A stretch of 64,000 bases of DNA from Campanula takesimana (Eukaryota > Streptophyta > Magnoliopsida > Asterales > Campanulaceae), in NCBI GenBank assembly GCA_026119855.1, contig JAOWBW010000036.1:1364001-1428000 (forward strand). The letters are read 5' to 3'. The position numbers and the translations under genes were made by a program. Shown here one piece after another: positions 47,524 through 58,290 of this stretch (the stretch's first letter is position 1; every line of letters begins with the position of its first letter). The notes beneath the pieces were generated by a model, which saw only the letters and a list, made by a program, of their open reading frames with translations, was not told the origin of the DNA and ran no database searches.

Positions 47524-48056
47524 GCCGGGCCCATCTTTCCATCTTTATTTCCTACATTGTTAGTTAGTAGAAGCAAATATGTACTGGACAAATATTTAAT
47601 ATGTATGCAAATGTATTTATGTACTAAAATGAAAATGATTTGTGATAACCTATTTGTACAAACTTATCACTTTACAATGTGCCTAATTTTATACAATGCA
47701 TGAGCCATGGGACGGGGCAGGTACGTAGTTGCATGGATCCGTTACGGAGTGGGAGGAAACAAACTGGATTTCTGCATGGAGCGATGTTGGCCGCATGGCC
47801 ATGGCGAGGCCCGGAGCAATGTTGGCCGCATGGCCTAGGACGAAGTTGGCCGCTTGGTCAAGGACAACATCGGCCGCGTGGCCAAGAGCATATGTGGCCG
47901 CGTGGGCAAGTCCAGCGCCGCCTCTGGTTTTCCTTTTCCTGGCAAGAATCGGAAGTTGTGTAGTATTTAATGGGAGTTTGTGTCCTATTCAACTTCGTAC
48001 CAGCAGCTCTTTTGATCAATTTTGAGTTCCAATCATCAACTTGCTCTTCTTTTGCT
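47524..48056. promoter_or_regulatory. Intergenic region between the two antisense genes, with palindrome cluster
   Basis: The first half is AT-rich and would hold the PMD 3' end. From 47787 to 47909 there are five TTGGCCGCATGGCCA-type palindromes (about 47787, 47822, 47846, 47871, 47894). The start codon of the next gene is about 150 bases downstream of the last one. I see no clear TATA box. Confidence 0.55.
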
Positions 48057-49484
48057 ATGGATCACAATACAAGGCTTTCTAGACTTGAAGAATGAGCTTT
48101 CATAACATCTTTGGAGAAATGGGTTGCCAAGATATCCGGTCCTTGTCGTAGGAAGTTTGAGAAGCGCTATGGGATCAAGTGTCTTTGGTCATTTTTGCAC
48201 ATAAACTCCAACACTAACCTCTTGCAAGCTTGCGGGAAGTTTTGGAACAACACTCTTCATGTTTTCAACTTTTCTTTTAATGAGATGGTACCCACTTATG
48301 AAGACATCAAGGCGCTTTGCGGTTGTGAAGGGAAGGGTACACTTGCATTGCCCTTCGATCTTATTTCTTTGCATGACAAGTTGATAACCTTTGGTGTGCC
48401 CGCAGATGACATTGGTAAGTATGCTAGAGGTGGCTACGTCGACCTTTCTTGGATTCCAAGGCACTTTATGCACGCGGATGTGACCTCGGACCGTTCTTTG
48501 GACCATCTTGCCTTGTGTTTATTTTCTTCTATTCTTTTCCCTTCCGAAGTCGGATGTGCTAGTGAGGGATGTTTGACCATGGTGAATGCGGCTCGTTCGG
48601 GACATGACATTGTACCAGCCGTCCTTGGGGAGCTCATTTGTGGGATTCCTCATCTTGCGGGTTATGGCGGGATGCCGTGCGGCAGTGATAGGCTTTTGAC
48701 CATGTGGTTGCAAGAAAGGCTCCGAGTGAACAAGCCAGCGGTTTCTTCGATGGTGGCCCCATGGATGCACCGTATTAGAGGTATGGAGGAGAGGTTCGAG
48801 GGCATGACTCTCAAGGGTTGGGAAAGGTACTTGGCGGAGATGGTGACCGGTGATATCAAGTGGGTGGTGCCCCATTGGCACATTAATTCTGTGAGGGAGA
48901 AGCAAGTAGGACTGCACATGATTAAAGTTCCGTCATTTTCTGGGACCACTTTTTACTACCCCGCCAGAGTACTCCGTCAATATGGTCTAGTGCAAACCAT
49001 CCCTGAGGGTTGGGATGAGGAGAGGACCCATTTTCCTTTTGGCATACTTCATTTGGATGATAGCGCTTCGGTTCTCCTTTCTCAAATGTGGGGCAAGGCC
49101 GGTTTTAGCCATAGGACTCTCATCACACGCTCCAACAACACCTACCTATCACGAGAGTATTTGGATTGGTTTATTGAGAGACTTGGGCAAGCGGAGCAGA
49201 CTCTAGAGACCCTAAGGGGCGCTATTTTGGCATCATGTGCTCCTAGTTGTTCATTGAGGATGAAGGAGGCGATGGCCTATGAGAGGAAGGGGAGCAAGAG
49301 CATGGCTAATGGAGATGGAGCAGGGACTTCAAGGAAGAGAAAGGATGGGGAGACTCCTAGTGTCAAAGCTAAAGGGGTTAGTGAATTTGAGAGGATGTTT
49401 TACGAGAACCCTAACAAGAAAAAGATTCGCCGTGGTCAAAGCAAGAAGAAAGAGACCGAAGGAACGAGTGGCACTAAAGAGTAA
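48057..49484 (+). pseudogene. DUF7745-like accessory gene, antisense inside element F
   Basis: ATG at 48057, an in-frame TGA at 48093-48095, then one open frame to the TAA at 49482-49484, about 475 codons in all. The conserved-looking start is FEKRYGIKCLWSFLHI, then LLQACGKFWN, then VFNFSFNEMVPTYEDIKALC, which resembles from memory the plant family DUF7745. The middle has HLALCLFSSILFPSEVG and AAVLGELICG-like helices; the end is basic (SRKRKDGE; NKKKIRRGQSKKKE) and could be a nuclear signal. No intron is needed. It is tail to tail with pol. Function unknown. The family name is a memory-based match and should be checked; the gene itself is clear. Confidence 0.7.
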
Positions 49485-49985
49485 TTCCGAGGATCCTTCC
49501 ATAGTCGTTGCAAACACATTATTTTAATTTAGTTTACTTTTGTTTTAGTTTCAATTTCAGAATAGGTTATTTATTCAAAAAAGTATGTCAAGCTTAGACT
49601 CATCAAATAAGTGTTAACATGCAATAACTATGAAAATAAAAGTTTTTGCTTTCAGAAAATACAACTTCTATCTTTATTGCTTGACAAGATTTGGATGTTT
49701 ATTTGTTTTTTTAGACCGTACCTTTTGAAAGGCTGCCTACGTTCCCCTTTTATAAATAGGACTAAGGGGCTCAGGTCACCGTAGTTCACTCCAGTCGGAC
49801 TAGAATGATTTTAGAAAAGGGAAGATAGAAGGGGAATGCTCTAACTTTTGCCTAGACCGTCCTTGCGGGTTTTCGATCTAGCGAGCTTTGTACGCACCCT
49901 TATTTTGCATAGACCGCCCTTTGCAGGTTTTCAGTCTATCGGGCTTCTTTTTGCGTAGTAAACATTTTTTTTTTAGAAGGGGAGT
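49485..49985. other. Convergent 3' region between the DUF7745-like gene and pol of element F
   Basis: No ORF. It holds one CCTACGT...CGTAG hairpin module (49729-49786) and two copies of an AGACCG(T/C)CC...GGTTTTC(A/G)(A/G)TCTA block (49854-49880 and 49911-49940), which can also fold on themselves. Transcripts from both strands would end or overlap here. Confidence 0.5.
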
Positions 49986-50956
49986 CTAGTCATAGTAGCG
50001 TCTGAGCTTGCTGAGATTGACTGGTTCCTTGAACGGGTTGCCATCCAAATCTGCCATTCTGACCGCTCCTCCGAAGAAGATCTTCTGTAACGGACCTACC
50101 CAAGTGGGGGCCCACTTCCCAAGGGGGTTGAACTTGTTGGGCAGGCGTGCTTTGAGCACCAAGTCTCCTTCCTTTATGTCAACAGGCTTGACTTTTTTAT
50201 TGAAGGCTTTCGTCGTTCTCCTTTGATAGGCCCGGATGTGCTCCATAGCCTTCAATCTGCGTTCATCGAGCGTTGCCAACTGATCATAGCGACTACGAAG
50301 CCATTCTACCTCATTCACTTGGTTCTCGAGCTAGATCCTCAAAGATGGCACCTCCAACTCAATAGGGAGTACTGCCTCCATGCCGTATGTCAAAGCGTAA
50401 CGGGTTTCTCCCGTAGCGGTGCGGACTGACGTTCTGTACCCCAAAGTGCCAATGGTAACTTCTCGGGCCAATCCCGTCCCTGCAAAGCCATTTTGCGAAT
50501 TATCTGCTCTATCATCTTGTTGGCCGCTTCAACAGCGCCGTTAGTCTGTGGATAGTACGGGGAAGATTTCTTTCGTTCGATCTTGAATTCTACGAGCAAG
50601 CGAGCACACTCGGCTTCGAAATGACTGCCATTATCTGATATAATGAGGTTAGGGACCCCATACCGACACATAATGTTCTCTTTGATAAACTGCGCCACCT
50701 TCTTGGAATTCAGCACCTTGTAAGACTGAGCTTCGACCCACTTTGTGAAGTAGTCGACCGCGACGAGGACGAATTCATGACCATTACTACCGGCCGGTGA
50801 GATCTTCCCAATGATGTCCATACCCCACGTGGCGAATGGCCAAGGCGTGGTGGAATTATACAATTCGTGTGGGGGATGTGGTTGAGGTTGGAGCATACTT
50901 GGCACTTGTGACACCGTCGAACCCATTGGATACAGTCTGTCTCCATAGTAATCCAA
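49986..50956 (-). pseudogene. Element F integrase
   Basis: The zinc region starts in the upstream frame (WVRRCHKCQVC). The core has WGMDIIGKISP, VLVAVDYFTKWVEA, IISDNGSHFEAEC and NGAVEAANKMIEQ, so the DDE residues are present. The C-terminal part (50318-49986) has FNKKVKPVDIKEGDLVLKA and ends NLSKLRRYYD. Frame changes occur near 50885 and near 50430; a TAG follows near 50330. Confidence 0.88.
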
Positions 50957-53420
50957 TAATAGCCCAGCCGAGTGATCTTCTGTCTAAGCATCCTTGCATT
51001 CATGTGGGGTCCGCACAACCCGTTGTGTACTTCTTCCATTATTGCTTCAGCTCTCTTGTTGTCGACACATAAGAGCAACAAACCGTCGTAATGCCTCTTG
51101 TACAAAGTATCGTCTAACAGCACAAACTGCCCAGCCAACCTTTTGAGTGCTTGCAGACTCTTGGCCTTCACATCTCCGTCAAAGGACATCTCTCCGTGCT
51201 TAAGGAACTTGTAGATTTGGGCGTACCATTGATCTCCGTTTACCTCTGCATCGATCTGGATTTCACAGCAATAGGAGGGGTTCTCTCTCCGTCCAACCCT
51301 GAATGGTTTCACGGAGCTTCCATCCGGAATTTCAACTAAGGAGGCCAATGTAGCTAAAGCATCCGCGAACCTATTTCTGTCTCGTGGCAGGAAATGGAAG
51401 GTAACCTCTTTGAACTGTGCTATCAACTCGTCCATGTAACCTTGGTACCGCTGCAGGCAAGGATCAATAGTTTTCCATTTCTTCGCCGTTTGGTTAATAA
51501 TCAAAGCAGAGTCTCCGTACACTTCTAACTCTTTCACGTTGCGTTCTAGGTCGGCCTCCAATCCGGCTATACACGCCTCATACTCGGCGGCGTTGTTGGT
51601 TGCTGAAAAGTTTAGCTTGATGGCTATGGGAGTGTGCTCATCTTTGGGATCAATAAGTAGGAGTCCGACTCCATTCCCTCGTTTGTTTGCAGCTCCGTCA
51701 AAGAATAATTGCCACCTTTCTGCGACCTCAATTGCGAAAATGTCGTCGTCCGGGAACTCGGGGTCGGGTCCTCTTGTCTCGGTGCTCGGAGAGTCTGCGA
51801 GCTGATCGGCCATTGCCCTCCCCTTGATTGCCTTCCTCGGTACATAAGTAATGTCGAACTCTCCTAAGAATACTGACCATTTAGCGAGTCTCATAGAAAG
51901 GGAGGGTTTATCGAACAGATACTTGATAGGATCCATTTTCGAGACTAGTAAGATCGGATGGGATACCATGTAGTGCTTGAGCTTCGTCACCGCCCATACT
52001 AGGCCTACGCAGGTCTTCTCGAGCGCGGAGTAATTGAGCTCGCTACCTTGTAACTTTCAACTGACAAAGTACACTGCATTCTCAATCCGGGAATCTTTGG
52101 CTTCTTGCGCTAACATGGCTCCGACGGCGGTGTCTGTCACAGTTAAGTATAGTAGCAACGGCTTCTCCTTATGCGGCGGGCGCAGGATTGGGGTATTCAC
52201 CAAATACTGTTTGATCCTTTCGAAGGCTATCTGGCAGTCATAATCCCACTCCACACTGGTTGTTTTCTTCATTAACTTGAAAATTGGTTCGCAGATGGTG
52301 GTCAGCTGATTGATAAACCGACTGATGTATTGCAGGCGTCCCATGAATCCTTTTATCTCCATCTCGATACGGGGCGGCTTCATCTCCAGGATGGCTTGAA
52401 TCTTCCTTGGGTCGGCTTCGATCCCATTCTCGGTGACCATGTAACCCAATACTTTACCTCTGCGAACTCCAAAGGTGCATTTCGCCGGGTTCAAACGCAT
52501 GGCGTGCTCTCTCAACCTGTTGAAGAATTTTCTGAGATCTATCAAGTGTTGGCCATCAGACCCTTTTGAATGTATAATCATGTCATCCACGTACACCTCA
52601 ATCTCCTTGTGGATCATATCGTGGAATAAAGTCGTAACTGCCCGTTGGTAGGTAGCCCCAGCGTTCCTTAGTCCAAACGGCATGACAGTATAACAAAAAG
52701 TTCCCCATGGGGTGGTGAAAGTTGTTTTCTCTTGGTCCTCCTCGGCCATCTTGATCTGGTTATAGCCGGCAAACCCATCAACGAATGACTTGACCTCATA
52801 ATGGGCGGTTGCGTCCACCAACATGTCGATATTTGGCAAGGGGAAGTCATCATTTGGCGTAGCTTTGTTGAGATCCCGAAAATCCACACATACTCTGACT
52901 TTACCATTGGATTTCTTGACAGTCACCAAATTTGATAACCAAGTTGGATACTCGATCACCCTGATGAAACCCACATGGAGTAGCTTCTCAATCTCTTCTT
53001 TCACTTGCAAAGACCATTCCGGCTTAATGCGGCGCAGCTTCTGTTTGACTGGCTTAGCGTCTGGTGCTGTCGGGATTCTGTGCTCTACGATCGAGTTGTC
53101 AAGCCCCGGCATGTCTTTATAAGACCATGCGAACACATCCACATATTCTCTGAGTAGCTCAATCAGTGATTCCCTTTCGGCTCCGCTGAAGAAGCTTCCA
53201 ATCTGCGTTTCCTTAGGCTCGGCTTCGGTTCCCAAATTCACGCACGTTAACACCTCATCGGCAGCTTGGGCTCGAGATTCCTTTTGATTAATAACCTGTT
53301 CTGAGATTTCTTTAATGTATTCATCATTTAATGTGCTGTGTCTGCCTCTTCTAATGAATCATTATTAACTAAGTGTATGTCATTAGTTTGATTATTAGCC
53401 AATTTATCAGTTAGAAGAGT
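50890..53420 (-). pseudogene. Element F reverse transcriptase and two RNase H domains
   Basis: RT (53253-52057) has HRIPTAPDAKPVKQKLRRI, VDFRDLNKATPNDDFPLP, MPFGLRNAGATYQRAV and YVDDMIIHSK. A first RNase H remnant follows (LLLYLTVTDTAVGAMLAQE). After one TGA at 52057-52059 in the same frame there is a second, archaeal-type RNase H with LFFDGAANKRGNGVG, NNAAEYEAC, YGDSALIIN and RFADALATLA; its D-E-D-D residues are all there. Two RNase H domains in tandem identify the Tat group. The connector upstream (53254-53420) has a frame change near 53335. Confidence 0.92.
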
Positions 53421-53576
53421 GACTATGGAGGGATACTCGGAAAGGTCGAGGGTTTCATTCATGGCAAAAGGGAATATAGCGTTTGCAACAAGATCATAGT
53501 CTTCGGACGTAAGGTCGTCAGACTTAGAGGAAGACTCGAATTCAAAATGTAAAACACTAGACTCTGGGGACGGGGA

Positions 53577-55724
53577 TTATGGGTGAGTGACAGGAGATGC
53601 TGCAGGAGTGGCGACAGGAGAAGGAGTAAGCCCCAATGTTCCCACCATAAATTCCGGAGTAGCTATAGGTCCCCCAATGATGCACCAATTCTTGAGTTTG
53701 TCCCCCATGGGTACCACCAATGTCCTTGGGTCCACCTTATCTTCAGAATCGTCTCTAATGACGGCAACCATGTCTTCGTGCAGCCCCAGATTACCCAGAT
53801 GTTGAAGCAGATATTGGCCGTCCCACGTCTCAGTCAAACTCGGAGTTTCTGCGGCTTCTATTGCTGGCTTGTCAAGGGTTGCAGCTTCAAGTTGATCTGC
53901 CAAGTCATATGCAACCTTGGTGGAGTACTCATGCCTGATGGTTCTAACTCTGCCCATGGCTTTGTCATATTCCATGTAAGTCAGCTTCATGTTGGACCGA
54001 TCGAATTCCACATCTCTGAAAATCTCGAACCCTTTCTGCAACTTCCCGGTGTGGTCAATCCATGGCTCGGCGAACTCAAAACACGAAAACTCCTCGCCTT
54101 CCCTGACAAAGTAGCTATTCAGGGACAGGCGGTATGGCCGCATTTCAGGCTTTTTGTAGGGAAGCTTCATCTTTTTAAGCAATTCTATCCTTTGTTGCTC
54201 CATTTTGTCCTCGGGAGTAGGGGTGTATCCAAGACCGAACAATCCCCGGTGATCGATCTCTTTAACCAGACTTGTGGGACCTTGCAAGCACTTACCTAGC
54301 CCCAGCCCCAGTACGAAGCCCATATTACGCAGTATCTTGACAACAGGTGCCACTTTATCCGTTGTTTTGGTGAGGTCGATGGTGCAGATCTGTGCTTGAG
54401 CGACTATTTCGAAGCCATTGAAGAGTCGGCTCTCTTCCCCATGCTGAATCTGTAAGATAGGAATGCCCTTGGTGTCCGTCCCTTGGGCAGTTACGAGATC
54501 GCTGTAGATGATGGTCACTTCATTACCAGATTGAAACTTCACACACTGGTGCAGGGAAGATGGGACAGCGCCCGATTGATGTAACCATGGCCGGCCAAGG
54601 AGGAGTGAGAAGGTTGCGGGGATGTCTATGACGTGGAAGTCGGTTGGTAGGATCTTTGTTCCGATGGTAATGGGCAAGGTGGCTTCGCCTATCACGGCGC
54701 GGCATGTAGAGTCATAAGCTTTGATGGTTTGCTTGGATGGGCGTAAATCAACACCATGAACTCCAACCACATCCATCATCCTTGAAGGCAGGATATTAAT
54801 AGCAGAACCATTATCACTGAATACACGGGGAATTTTCTTGCCATTTACCTCGACAGTGATGTATAAAGGCTCATTATGATCAACTCCGAACACTGGCTTG
54901 TCTAGCTCCGAGAAAGTGATGATGTTTCCATAGTGGATATTACCAATCATGTGGGTGACGTCCTCCGGGGTAATAGTGGATGGTACCATGGTGGCGGCGA
55001 GGTTTTGCTCGAGCATGAGGCGATGGGCTAGGGAGGAGGTGAGTAGGGACCAGAGCGAGATGTGGGCTTGGGTTTGTTTGAGTTGAGTGAGGATAGGGTC
55101 TTCTTTGTCTAGGTCGGCTTGCTCGGGTTCCTTCCCAAAGACTTTCTTTGCACCCTTTGGGTCGGATTGGTACACTTGACCGGATCTCATAAGGAGACAA
55201 ACTTCTGCACGTAGCTCCTCCAAAGACAATGGCGTGTCAGGACAAGAGGGCGAAACTTCGGTCTTTTCGGCCTCCTCAAAGATTTCGGCCCAAGAAAGAG
55301 GTTGAGAGGGCTTGGGACTCTCTTCCTCTAGAGATTCGACTTCACTCACTAGTTCTTCTAAAGACAATAAGTAGCAGGAATGTTCTTTATTATTAGTCAT
55401 TGAAATACAACCCACCTCATCACAGTCCGCCACAACAGGCTCGGCCGGATCAGTGATCTCACTAAGTTCTACCATGAGTACATTGCTAGCTACATAATCT
55501 CTAGGGTCTTCGACAACTCCCTTGTGGATGAGCTCTTGCACGGCTTTCTTGAGTTCAAAGCATTCTTCGGTAGTGTGACCGGTGCACTTGTGGTAGTGGC
55601 AGAACTTTGACAGATCGCAACCAAGACGGGGGAGGTGTCCTTCTAATGGTTCGAGAATTTCTAACGTCACCAATGCCATGAAGATATCCACCATCGTGAG
55701 CCCTATCTTGTCAAAGGCATCCAT
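53577..55724 (-). pseudogene. Element F gag C-terminus, protease and G-patch-like segment
   Basis: 715 codons. It begins with a gag zinc knuckle (FCHYHKCTGHTTEECFELKK), then a Glu-rich linker. The aspartic protease is seen in GKKIPRVFSDNGSAINILPS (DNG in place of DSG) and LLGRPWLHQSGA. A G-patch-like stretch follows (ILRNMGFVLGLGLGKCLQG, then GLFGLGYTPTPED). Such a segment is typical for Tat/Ogre polyproteins. The frame differs by one from the gag ORF upstream (shift near 55745), and the RT frame begins after a connector with stops at 53460 and 53335. Confidence 0.88.
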
Positions 55725-55749
55725 GAGCTCTAGGATACTGATCTCGCAT

Positions 55750-57489
55750 TTACACCATATTCACCCCACCCGCATTGTTAGGAAGAGGGTTATTCACCAC
55801 ATTAGGACCCTTCGGCTTCTCAATCTTCTTGTCATTGATCAACCCTTGAACTACGCGTTTCAGTTGAATACAACCATCCGTTGTGTGCCCGATGTGTTTG
55901 TGATACTTGCGGAACTTGGAGGCGTCCAAATTGGTTCTTGGGTAGGCGGGTTGGTAATTCTCTAAAGGCTTGATAAGACCTCTCTTGACTAACACGTCAA
56001 AGACCTTCCCCATGGGCATGCCAAAATCATCAAAATGCTCCCTCTGTTGTGGAGCCCCATTCCTTGTTACGGCTTGGACATCTAGCGGGACCTCTTTCTG
56101 GACCATATTCACTTGGCCGACGGCCTCCTTTCCACCCCTAGGAGGCGCAGGCGCAGTAGGAGCCTTGTAGCGGAAGGAGTTGTTGTTGTTGGTCTTTGGA
56201 CTTTCTTTTGGCGGCACAATCCCAGTGAACCCTGCTTCGTACCTTACTCTGGCGTCAACCATTTCCCGCAAGTCAGGGAAATAACCATTGCCGATGGCTG
56301 CTTTCATCTCCGGTAGCAAGCACTTGTAGAAAATCTGCTTCTGTTCCTTTGCTTTTGGTGGGTATTGGACCTCACACAACCGATGGTTCCACCTCTTGTA
56401 AAAATCATAAATAGCCTCGCCAGGCTTTTGCATAGTGTTCTCAAGATCCGTTCGATTCACATGCCAATCCAAGTTAGCTTGATACTTCTCACAGAAAATG
56501 GCGCTGATTTGATCCCACATTTGCCTCTCGCTTGGTTCTAGCCCCAAGAACCAACGCAGAGCAATACCATCCAAAGTGCTATGGAATACGCGAGCCATTT
56601 GTTCGTTGGTGCAGTCACGAGCCCTCATGGCCAACACATAACTATCTAAATGAGTCTTAGGACACGAGTCACCATGAAACATTGCCACTTTAGGCATCTT
56701 GAAATCCTTGGAGAGAGCCCCCACTTGGCTAGGGTTGATTGTCTTGGTAGTCGGTGCACTTTGCTTATCCACGGTCTCGATCAACTTGCGCATTTGCTCT
56801 TGCATGGCCGTGACCACAGGGTGATTGGAGATGTCGGGTATAGATTCTGACAGAATGACGGGAGGAGTAGTGGAAGTAGTAGCAGCGGCCATCCCAATAC
56901 TCAGAGGCAATGAGGGTGCGGGTAGTTTGCTAGCAGAGAGGTAGCCACCAAGCAGTTCGGGGGAAGGTTCATAGACAACCTTGTTCTTGCTCATGGTAGT
57001 GAAACCTTGTTGGGTGTAGAGGGAATGAGGTGGAACATTGCGGTAGCTTGGGAATGGGAAGGCAGTGGCATTGGTGTTGGGGGGACAGTTGGTATTGACC
57101 TCTTCATCCTCGACATAAATGAAATTCTCACCATCGGGCACTAGTTTAGTTCCCTTTTGTTGAATGTGACCCTTCAACTGTCGGTTCTGGTCTTCCAACA
57201 TCTTGTTGCTTTCTTCGAGATTCTTGATCTTGGCTTCGAGACCGGCGAGGAAGTTCTGGAGGCTTGGGGGAATACCATTGAGAGTAGCCTCAGTGTTGAG
57301 CTCGGCGGCACTAGCAGGAGGAGCAGAGGCTGAAGATGAAGCGGGAGTTGACATTGCTGATGACGAAACTGAGAACGTGGACGGAGTAGAAGCTTCACGT
57401 TGTATTCGACCACCCGAACGGATCCAAACTTGCTTTGATGAAAGTTTGAAGGGCAATGAAGCTTTAGGAGAGGGGGAAGGCTCATGCAA
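55750..57489 (-). pseudogene. Element F gag
   Basis: 579 codons from the first Met. A Ser/Ala-rich start is followed by a short coiled coil (LAGLEAKIKNLEESNKMLED), a Pro-rich part and the Ty3 gag domain (FHSTLDGIALRWFLGLEPSE, then EAIYDFYKRWNHRLCEVQYP). It ends with a first knuckle-like stretch FRKYHKHIGHTTDGCIQLKR, in which the first Cys of the CxxH pair is missing. A complete copy of the same module follows in the next ORF, so the knuckle region is duplicated. Confidence 0.88.
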
Positions 57490-57600
57490 AGTATATTTTA
57501 ATTTACAAAAACATACATTATTTACATCCTAATTGGTTGGAAGGGGTACCCCTTTTTCGTAACTAGTTAGAAGACTACGATTAGTGGAGGCCATCACTAC
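57490..57600 (-). other. Element F leader next to gag, cut by element G
   Basis: Short AT-rich stretch upstream of gag. ACTAC (57596-57600) lies immediately before the LTR of G and is the expected target duplication; its partner is outside the window. Confidence 0.6.
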
Positions 57601-58154
57601 TGTCGCGACCCCGAACCCCGCGGGCCCGAGACCGCGAGCTGAACGTCGACTTAAAACCAAAACTATGAAATACCGAAGTTAAAAATTCCATTTGATACCA
57701 AAAGGTGATGATCCAAAGTTTTACAAAACCAAGTTTGATAAAAACCAATTACAACTATCATAAACTTCCACAAGTTTATGCCCAACAAAATAAAACATAC
57801 AATTCTTAATGACGTCAATAATGGTAAAACTATCCCCAAAAGGTTATACATTTAAATAATGTAAACCGATCCATAACAACCTGCCCCAAAATCTCAATCC
57901 TCTCGACGTCCTCCTCGATCCGCGAATCCTAATCCTTTTCCTCCTGGGGGGGGGGGGTTAAGGAAAAACAAAGATGGAAATAAACGGGGTGAGATAAAAT
58001 CTCAGTAAGTTACTAATGCAACTACATGACATGCTAATATGCAATGACCAATAGCAATTAACATAAGATAGATAGCAGCGGAAATAATAAGTGACATGCT
58101 GTCAAACAGTAACATCCAATAATCAACCATATAAATAAGCATATAACAACAAAT

Positions 58155-58290
58155 GAGAGGCTCCCTATCGCCAACCGTCCCATACCGGTTGGAAATAACG
58201 ACCAGCTCATCATGCAACACATAAAGCTGAAATAAACACTCATAAGTGGATACATAGCCAAGGTTTTCCAAACCGGAACATCCAAATAAA
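58155..58290 (-). promoter_or_regulatory. Conserved hairpin block in element G LTR
   Basis: Same block as 27483-27610 in D. The CCAACCG/CGGTTGG stem is at 58171-58192, and the surrounding 50 bases are identical to D. Outside the block the LTRs of D and G align only weakly. Confidence 0.6.

Larger units (their letters stand above)
42711..57600 (-). mobile_element. Element F: Tat/Ogre-like Ty3/gypsy retrotransposon with two antisense accessory genes
   Basis: The left LTR (42711-43861) is the 3' LTR, since gag-pol runs right to left. The order on the minus strand is gag, protease, G-patch-like segment, RT, RNase H, second RNase H, integrase, then two genes on the opposite strand, tandem repeats and the LTR. 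A second RNase H, antisense ORFs between pol and 3' LTR, and hypervariable tandem repeats near the 3' LTR are hallmarks of the Tat/Ogre group. Element G interrupts the leader at 57600; the 5' LTR is outside the window. F is inserted in E after AGTAT (42706-42710). Inside the window it spans almost 14.9 kb. Confidence 0.9.

Noticed and set aside
53254..53576. An Ogre-type intron between protease and RT in element F
   Set aside because: The stretch contains recognisable connector coding sequence in shifted frames up to the RT frame, so ordinary frameshifts explain it.
54940..55200. Short alternative frames inside element F gag-protease and opposite the PMD gene
   Set aside because: They are out-of-frame readings of real coding sequence.
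27419..58285. A small conserved LTR protein (MSVYF...SWSLFPTGMGRLAIGS) shared by D and G
   Set aside because: Similarity is highest at nucleotide level over a hairpin and the flanks of the reading frame vary freely, so RNA or DNA constraint is the simpler reading.
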